Below are positions 7,067 to 12,263 of a stretch of 12,263 bases of DNA, in pieces. The notes under the pieces are model-generated. The model did no database searches, was not told the DNA's origin, and saw only the letters and a list, made by a program, of their open reading frames with translations. The stretch spans positions 1-12,263 of the forward strand of contig JALOQQ010000018.1 in NCBI GenBank assembly GCA_025453315.1, read 5' to 3'. How positions within the stretch are numbered: position 1 is the first letter of the stretch; each line of letters opens with the position of its first letter. Source of the stretch: Planctomycetota bacterium. Lineage in GTDB: Bacteria; Patescibacteriota; Patescibacteriia; Patescibacteriales; UBA12465. The position numbers and the translations under genes are program-made.

Positions 7067-8374
7067 TTAGTTTTTTTTAACATTTTTAGCTCCTTTAATA
7101 TACTCCTCAAGAATTTCTGTTTTTCCTCGTAATTCTAAAGTACCTTCTGATGAAATGGTGTATTTATCTGATTTATGTTCAAATTTTCGCCAATCATTGA
7201 TAGCGTGGGAAAAAGAAAAATTATCATAACTTCTAATTATAGAATCGCCGTCTTTTTCATAAACTACATTATCGTTTCTATTGGCGCCCCAATCGCTTAA
7301 AATTCTTTCTCTTAATTTCCTATCTTTCGTATAATCATAAGAAGATAGAGATGACATGAGTTGATGTGTTTCTGGAGTCAATGACACTCTAGCAATCGTA
7401 AACATATCTAAAGCAGCTTGATTTAAAGCATCTTCATCACTCTTAACTACTTCCTTGGCAGAATGTAAATCCTTATATTTTTTTGCTTGTGGGTTACAAA
7501 ATCTTACGTTTATATGATTTATATTATTTTCCAGATTATCTAAATCATCAATTTGTTCCGGACTGTCATCAAAAGTTATCAAATAAGGAGTCATGAATTT
7601 ATCGTTAAACGAGTCTTTTTCATAATCCATTTCCGTTAATGTGTCGATAACCTCTCTTTTAGAACCTTCGGTATAAATAATTTCATCAACAATATTACTA
7701 ATGCCGCTTTTATTAACTCGGAATTTTTGATATTCTGGATCACCATATGTAAGTACGCTAATACGAACGGTCGCTGGCACAGAAGAACTATATCCAGTTT
7801 TCCTTAGAAAACGACAAGCAATTAAAGTCCTTTTTACTGATTGATCAATATAACTTTCGTAATTAAAATCTTTTATTAAATCATTAATCTCCGCATCCTT
7901 TTTATTTTGTGCTTCTTCTTTTATATTTTCTATAAAACTATTAAAACGAAAAACTTTTCTACCTGTTTCATTAGCCACTTTAGATTGATCATATAATTCA
8001 CCTATTCTTTCTTTGGTTATACTAGAAACTTGTGATATCTTGTCTTGCAAATCATTTTTATATGTACTGGTATGATTTATAACATCATCAAAATCCACAA
8101 CTAACCATAAATCTTGTGGGACACCAGGTCTTTTTTCGATTTTTCTTACTTGTTCAATCTCGGCAATTTTCCTATTATCATGTTCTATTGTTCTAGTTTC
8201 AGGAATTGGTAATTCAGGAGATTTTTCATTAATTTCCTCAATTAAAGTTTTTTCTAAAGCATTAAAAAAATCTTCTTTTGCCAGATTTTGATCCTCCCTG
8301 GATTCACTTGAAAATTCGTAATTTTTCTTTGAATCCTTATTTAATATGTTTTTAATAATACCAATTCTTTCCAT
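7067..8374 (-). CDS. HAD-superfamily-like phosphatase, 435 aa
   Basis: The four HAD motifs can be traced, numbering from the ATG at 8374. Motif I is VVDFDDVIN with nucleophile D94 and acid/base D96. Motif II is SVLTYGD with T209. Motif III is the Lys in EGSKREV (K239). Motif IV is ITFDDSPEQI with D269-D270. HAD enzymes usually remove phosphate from small molecules or proteins through an aspartyl-phosphate; the substrate here is unknown. A helical cap region of about 80-90 residues (105-195) lies between motifs I and II. A charged N-terminal region (1-85) and a C-terminal region (300-435) without a recognised domain flank the core. The frame is open up to 8461, but that longer start would overlap secA by 77 bases. 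The ATG at 8374, 10 bases after the secA stop, fits operon spacing better. The start codon lies in one arm of a 6-bp inverted repeat (8372-8389). Confidence 0.82.
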   Translation of the reverse strand: MERIGIIKNILNKDSKKNYEFSSESREDQNLAKEDFFNALEKTLIEEINEKSPELPIPETRTIEHDNRKIAEIEQVRKIEKRPGVPQDLWLVVDFDDVINHTSTYKNDLQDKISQVSSITKERIGELYDQSKVANETGRKVFRFNSFIENIKEEAQNKKDAEINDLIKDFNYESYIDQSVKRTLIACRFLRKTGYSSSVPATVRISVLTYGDPEYQKFRVNKSGISNIVDEIIYTEGSKREVIDTLTEMDYEKDSFNDKFMTPYLITFDDSPEQIDDLDNLENNINHINVRFCNPQAKKYKDLHSAKEVVKSDEDALNQAALDMFTIARVSLTPETHQLMSSLSSYDYTKDRKLRERILSDWGANRNDNVVYEKDGDSIIRSYDNFSFSHAINDWRKFEHKSDKYTISSEGTLELRGKTEILEEYIKGAKNVKKN

Positions 8375-8384
8375 AATATATAAA

Positions 8385-11162
8385 TTATGCCCCGCAGCAC
8401 TTTTTATATTTCTTACCACTACCACAAGGACAAAGATCGTTGCGACCAACCTTATTACCACTAGCGTCTTTCACCTTTTCTTTGGCCATATCTAGAGAAG
8501 CATTTTGAGAAGCACTCTTTTCTTGCATGGTTTTAGCAGGAGCTTGGAAATGTCGAGCCCGCTCTAATAAACTAGGGGCAATAAAAGTTCCAACATCGCC
8601 AGTCTTGTAAATAGAATAAACTACTTGTTTTCTAATTAACTCCACTAATTCATTATAAAGACGATAAGCTTCTTTTTTATATTCTACTAAAGGATCATGT
8701 TGTCCGTAACCACGTAAACCAATACCACGACGCAAATAATCAACCGTTTCTAAGTGTTCAATCCAAAGACTATCAATCGAACGTAATAATATTCCCTTTT
8801 CCACTTCTTTAAAATCAATTTCTAAAGAATGGAAGCCGTCTTTCATCTCTTGATAATTTTTATCAGCTAAACTATTTAATAATTCAATAAGCGCCAAACG
8901 AGCTCCCTCTTGATCTTTAGTTTCCTTAACTAAACGATTTAATTCATCAAGCAAAGAAGCTTCGGTAGGATAAATAGTCTTAATGGTTTCGTAAATTTCT
9001 TTTATATTCCACTCTGTAACATCTTCGCCTGCCGTATGAAAACGAGCCACCATTTCTATTTCTCCCTTTACCATTTCCAAGATAATAGCTGATAAATCTC
9101 GTTTTTCTTCAGTATTCTCCCATAATTTATCAGAGTCGGAAATATCTAATATTTCACGACGACGACGATAAATCGCTTCGCGATGTTTATTAATAACATC
9201 ATCGTATTCCACTACATGTTTTCTGATATCAAAATTATTTCCTTCTACTTTTTTCTGAGCAGTTTCAATAGACTTAGAAATCATTTTATTCTCTATTGGC
9301 ATTTCTTCAGGAATTTTAAGCGTATTCATAATTCCCCTAATTCTATCGCCACTAAAAATACGCATTAAATCGTCTTCGGTAGAAACGTAAAATTGACTAG
9401 ATCCAGCATCTCCCTGACGTCCAGCACGACCACGAAGCTGATTATCAATTCTTCTCGCTTCATGACGTTCGGTACCAATAACATGCAAACCGCCAACAGC
9501 AATTACTCTTTCTTGCTCCTGCTTGGCTTCAAGAACTTCTTCTGGGTTATTGGGATCAGGATTACCACCCAAAATAATATCCACACCGCGTCCAGCCATG
9601 TTGGTGGCTAGGGTTATAGATCCCAGACGTCCAGCTTGAGCAATAATTTCCGCCTCTCTAAAATGGTTCTTAGCGTTTAACATTTGTGGGTGTAATCCTT
9701 CACGCTCCATCATTTCCGCTAATAATTCATTCTTTTCAATAGAAATAGTACCAATTAATATTGGTTGACCCAGCTCATTACGACGTTTTACTTCAGCAAT
9801 TACAGCTTTATATTTTCCTTCTTCTGTTTTATAAATCAAATCATTTAAATCTTTTCTAACATTAGGCTTGTTGGTTGGAATAACTACCGTTTCTAATTTA
9901 TAAATCTTATAAAATTCTTCAGCTTCAGTTAAAGCGGTACCGGTCATACCAGCCAATTTTTTGTACATACGAAAATAATTTTGGAAAGTAATAGTGGCGA
10001 GAGTTTGCGATTCATGTTTTACCTCCACACCTTCTTTAGCTTCAATGGCTTGATGCAAGCCCTCACTATAACGACGACCGGGCATAAGACGTCCGGTAAA
10101 TTCATCAACAATAAGAATTTCACCTTCTTTAACTACATAATCTTTATCGCGTTTAAAAAGCACTTGAGCTTTAAGAGCTTGTTCAATATGATGAACATCA
10201 CGCACACCGCCAGAAACATAAATATTTTCTACTCCTAACCATTTTTCCATCTTAGCGATGCCGGCTTCAGTTAAAGTAACAGCGCGTAATTTTTCATCTA
10301 AATTATAATCTTCATTTTCGGTTAAACGTTTTACTAATTGAGAAAATTTAAAATATTTATCGGTTGATTCTTCAGCTTGAGCGCTAATAATTAAAGGAGT
10401 TCTAGCTTCATCAATTAAAATTGAGTCGACCTCATCCACAATGGAAAAATATAAATCGCGCTGTACCATTTGTGCCAAAGAAGAAACCATATTATCGCGC
10501 AAATAATCAAAACCAAATTCATTATTAGTACCATAAGTAATATCACAACTATAAGCTTCCTGTCTTTTAATGGGACGAAAATGCTTTAAACGTTCATCAT
10601 AATGTGAGTCATCAATGTATTCAGGGTCATAAGTAAAAGCTCCTTCATGAACAATAACACTAGCTGTTAAACCAAGATAATGATAAACCGGACCCATCCA
10701 ACCAGCACCAACTTTAGATAAATAATCATTTACGGTTACTAAATGCGCTCCCTTTCCGACTAAAGAATTTAGAAATAAAGGCAAAGTAGCAACCAAGGTT
10801 TTACCTTCTCCGGTCTTCATTTCTGATATTTGACCACGATGCAAAACAATACCGCCAATAAGCTGAACATCGTAATGACGTTGACCAATAACCCGATAAG
10901 AGGCTTCGCGTATTAAGGCGAAGGCTTGTGGTAATATTTCTTCTAATTTAGCTTCTATTTTTTTCTTTTTTTCTTCTTCATCATTAACAGAACTTTGTAA
11001 TTGCATCAATTCATCCTTATAACTTAAAACTAAGGCCTTCATTTCTTCTTGAGATAAAGCCTTAGTCTTCTCTTCTAAAGAGTTAATTTGTTCAACAACT
11101 ACTTTAATTGAATTAATAATCTTTTCATTCGGATCGCCGAATAATTTGCTAAAAAAACCCAT
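8385..11162 (-). CDS. secA: Preprotein translocase ATPase SecA
   Basis: The 925-aa motor protein pushes unfolded preproteins through SecYEG using ATP. The domains run in normal order. NBD1 has Walker A MKTGEGKT (115-122) and Walker B VDEVD (242-246). The preprotein cross-linking domain spans about 255-400. NBD2 has ATNMAGRGVDI (519-529) and arginine-finger motif VI QLRGRAGRQGD (575-585). The helical scaffold and two-helix finger follow, with LRRGIGLRGYGQ at 810-821. A C-terminal SEC-C zinc motif CPCGSGKKYKKCC uses C911, C913, C922 and C923. An insertion around 176-205 in NBD1 (YDPEYIDDSHYDERL) is of a kind I recall from Patescibacteria. The start MGFFSKLFGDPNEK is standard. It is first in a run with the HAD-like, kinase-like and Nudix genes and has a good extended -10 promoter at 11202-11230. 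No SD lies close to the ATG. A 6-bp inverted repeat (11172-11195) falls at the predicted 5' end of the mRNA. Confidence 0.98.
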   Translation of the reverse strand: MGFFSKLFGDPNEKIINSIKVVVEQINSLEEKTKALSQEEMKALVLSYKDELMQLQSSVNDEEEKKKKIEAKLEEILPQAFALIREASYRVIGQRHYDVQLIGGIVLHRGQISEMKTGEGKTLVATLPLFLNSLVGKGAHLVTVNDYLSKVGAGWMGPVYHYLGLTASVIVHEGAFTYDPEYIDDSHYDERLKHFRPIKRQEAYSCDITYGTNNEFGFDYLRDNMVSSLAQMVQRDLYFSIVDEVDSILIDEARTPLIISAQAEESTDKYFKFSQLVKRLTENEDYNLDEKLRAVTLTEAGIAKMEKWLGVENIYVSGGVRDVHHIEQALKAQVLFKRDKDYVVKEGEILIVDEFTGRLMPGRRYSEGLHQAIEAKEGVEVKHESQTLATITFQNYFRMYKKLAGMTGTALTEAEEFYKIYKLETVVIPTNKPNVRKDLNDLIYKTEEGKYKAVIAEVKRRNELGQPILIGTISIEKNELLAEMMEREGLHPQMLNAKNHFREAEIIAQAGRLGSITLATNMAGRGVDIILGGNPDPNNPEEVLEAKQEQERVIAVGGLHVIGTERHEARRIDNQLRGRAGRQGDAGSSQFYVSTEDDLMRIFSGDRIRGIMNTLKIPEEMPIENKMISKSIETAQKKVEGNNFDIRKHVVEYDDVINKHREAIYRRRREILDISDSDKLWENTEEKRDLSAIILEMVKGEIEMVARFHTAGEDVTEWNIKEIYETIKTIYPTEASLLDELNRLVKETKDQEGARLALIELLNSLADKNYQEMKDGFHSLEIDFKEVEKGILLRSIDSLWIEHLETVDYLRRGIGLRGYGQHDPLVEYKKEAYRLYNELVELIRKQVVYSIYKTGDVGTFIAPSLLERARHFQAPAKTMQEKSASQNASLDMAKEKVKDASGNKVGRNDLCPCGSGKKYKKCCGA

Positions 11163-11201
11163 ATATATTATATAGTTAAATTAAATAAAAACTATCTTTT
11201 T

Positions 11202-11230
11202 ATAATAGCATAAGAATTTTCCTTTTTCAA
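11202..11230 (-). promoter_or_regulatory. secA operon promoter, extended -10 type
   Basis: On the minus strand TTGAAA (11225-11230) is followed after exactly 17 bases by TATTAT (11202-11207), with TGC directly before the -10 (TGN extension). The predicted start near 11195 gives a leader of about 33 bases. Immediately upstream of the -35 is an imperfect palindrome GCTCTTAAAAGC, which could be an operator or chance. This is the best promoter in the window. Confidence 0.75.
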
Positions 11231-11310
11231 ACGCTTTTAAGAGCATTGAAACTAAAATTAAAACTAAAGATTATTTACAAACTAATCATCATATTTTAGA
11301 TAATTACCCA

Positions 11311-11341
11311 AAAGAAAAAAAGCAGTTTGGACTGCTTTTTT
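11311..11341. terminator. Intrinsic terminator after the 279-aa gene
   Basis: An 11-bp stem (11316-11326 / 11331-11341) with core AGCAGT/ACTGCT and a TTGG loop. A T-rich run follows on the minus strand (complement of 11311-11320), 12 bases past the gene's TAG stop. The plus-strand side also has a T-run within the stem arm, so it may work both ways. Confidence 0.85.
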
Positions 11342-11352
11342 ATTATAATTTA

Positions 11353-12192
11353 CTAATTTTGCATAGTTTTGATTAATTTTGGAACTGATTTTACATATAT
11401 TGAACAGCAAAAGGCATTTTCAACATTGTAAACTCTCCGTGGAATAATCTTGATTTTAAACTCTTTAGCGCTACCAGAAGTTTGAAGATCAAAATTATTA
11501 CCGAAAATAACATAACCACGCTCTTCGTAATAACGCTTAATAGTGTCAACTAGTGGTTCTTTAGCTACTGGATCCAAAATAGAAAACTGTTCTAATTCTC
11601 CGCTATCTAAAGTAGCAATATAAAAAAGAATAGTTTCTAAATCTATTTTTTTCTTTTCATCCAGAAACAAATGCAATGAAGTCCTAATGCCAAATTCCAT
11701 ACTAATAAAATTTTCCAAACTCACCTCTTCTAAACCGCCAAATTTTATCAAAAACTTTTTTAATTTATCTAGGTTTTGAGCGGAAAGATGATTGGCCATA
11801 AGAACATAGGTATAGATAATTTTAGCTACCCTGCTTCTGCTATTATACAAAGCATTATCTTCTGCTATTAATTCGGATCGTAACCTATTTTTTTCAAAAT
11901 GATCAACTGTTAAAAGTGAAGATTTCATTTCAATTTTTTTATTATGATAATCCTCTATTTTTCCCAAAAATTCGTTTTTTACATAAAAACAAAGTTCGGG
12001 ATAATTTTTTTTAGTTACCATTTCTAAAATAAGTAATATACCCCTAGCTACTAAGCGTCTCAAATTTGGTTCGTCAGGAAAACTATTCATGGTTTTTCGA
12101 AAATGATTTCCATGAGTTGGCCACCAATTAGACATCAATCCCTCTGGATCGGAAATTTTCAAGATACTCTCTTTTAACCTTTTTTCTATCAT
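11353..12192 (-). CDS. Hypothetical protein, 279 aa
   Basis: I recognise no family. The protein has no signal peptide. The first 190 residues are mostly helical, with NWWPTHGNHFRK (22-33) as a distinctive aromatic/His segment and a moderately hydrophobic helix near 46-60 (RLVARGILLILEMV) that is too short and charged to call a membrane span. Residues about 213-270 look alpha/beta: a helix IKRYYEERG (218-226), then strands YVIFGNNFDLQ, EFKIKIIPRR and FCCSIYVKS. Such an end could be a small binding domain, but that is a guess. AGG (12198-12200) lies 5 bases before the ATG, the only SD-like match at normal spacing to a large gene in this window. It has its own terminator downstream (11311-11341). 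In the 71 bases upstream TTGACT is visible, but no -10 at correct spacing. The stop is TAG. Confidence 0.78.
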   Translation of the reverse strand: MIEKRLKESILKISDPEGLMSNWWPTHGNHFRKTMNSFPDEPNLRRLVARGILLILEMVTKKNYPELCFYVKNEFLGKIEDYHNKKIEMKSSLLTVDHFEKNRLRSELIAEDNALYNSRSRVAKIIYTYVLMANHLSAQNLDKLKKFLIKFGGLEEVSLENFISMEFGIRTSLHLFLDEKKKIDLETILFYIATLDSGELEQFSILDPVAKEPLVDTIKRYYEERGYVIFGNNFDLQTSGSAKEFKIKIIPRRVYNVENAFCCSIYVKSVPKLIKTMQN

Positions 12193-12263
12193 AACTGCCT
12201 GGTTTTATTTGTTTTAACTTTTAAAAAACTAAGTCAATAATATAATAAAAATACAATTATGTC

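Noticed and set aside
7050..7068. Perfect 9-bp inverted repeat with one-base centre, considered as a terminator or operator
   Set aside because: The stem is made only of A and T, has no hairpin loop of usable size and no T-run on the minus strand, and such repeats are frequent in this composition.
8375..8461. Upstream extension of the HAD-like gene with a hydrophobic N-terminus that looks like a signal anchor
   Set aside because: The extension is the other-frame reading of the conserved secA C-terminal zinc motif region; the hydrophobic run is a by-product. The ATG at 8374 gives normal operon spacing.
9183..10238. Three plus-strand open frames opposite secA
   Set aside because: They are antisense shadows of a highly conserved gene with low-complexity Phe/Asn/Thr-rich translations.
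12193..12263. A plus-strand promoter and gene start at the right edge (TATAAT at 12241-12246, ATG at 12259)
   Set aside because: The -35 is poor and only five bases of any gene would be visible, so it cannot be supported.
1..12263. Search for CRISPR arrays, insertion sequences, tRNA and rRNA genes
   Set aside because: No regularly spaced repeats, transposase-like proteins, terminal repeats or cloverleaf-like segments were seen on either strand.

Overview
The window is strongly AT-rich, densely packed bacterial chromosome, and all but one of its genes lie on the minus strand. I read it as Patescibacteria (Candidate Phyla Radiation), most like Parcubacteria. The grounds are a SecA of the style seen there, a type 2 isoleucyl-tRNA synthetase, the opening of a NIF3-like protein of a kind I recall from these genomes, many genes with no close relative I recognise, and very few good Shine-Dalgarno (SD) sequences next to start codons. 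This placement is inference from protein style, not a computed phylogeny. The standard genetic code fits: every large gene is open, and all nine complete genes stop at TAA or TAG.

Layout from left to right. Positions 1-223 (minus) hold the N-terminus of a NIF3-like protein that runs off the window. A 158-base divergent intergenic region follows, with promoter-like elements on both strands. The only plus-strand gene (382-669, 95 aa, unknown) converges on a bidirectional terminator at 691-734. The minus-strand pair uppP (4532-3756) and ileS (3714-751) ends at the same terminator. Upstream of uppP is a strong hairpin terminator (4591-4619) closing a 210-aa unknown gene (5279-4647), which has its own near-consensus promoter (5347-5375). 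Next comes a four-gene minus-strand run transcribed from a good extended -10 promoter at 11202-11230: secA (11162-8385), a HAD-like phosphatase (8374-7067), a divergent kinase-fold protein (7036-5939) and a Nudix hydrolase (5874-5392). Upstream of secA another hairpin terminator (11311-11341) closes a 279-aa unknown gene (12192-11353).

How the genes fit together. SecA drives protein export. UppP recycles the undecaprenyl carrier lipid for wall and surface glycan synthesis. IleRS charges tRNA-Ile. The most unusual grouping is behind secA: a phosphatase-like, a kinase-like and a nucleotide/phosphate hydrolase gene in one apparent operon with the export motor. No function is established for that trio. 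The other main points are a swapped HIGH signature (GIHH) in IleRS, a coding-looking 18-codon tail in frame just past the stop of the kinase-like gene, and a repeated arrangement of SD-like sequence, short hairpin and start codon. I see no mobile elements, CRISPR arrays, tRNA or rRNA genes, and no gene-free stretch longer than 300 bases.
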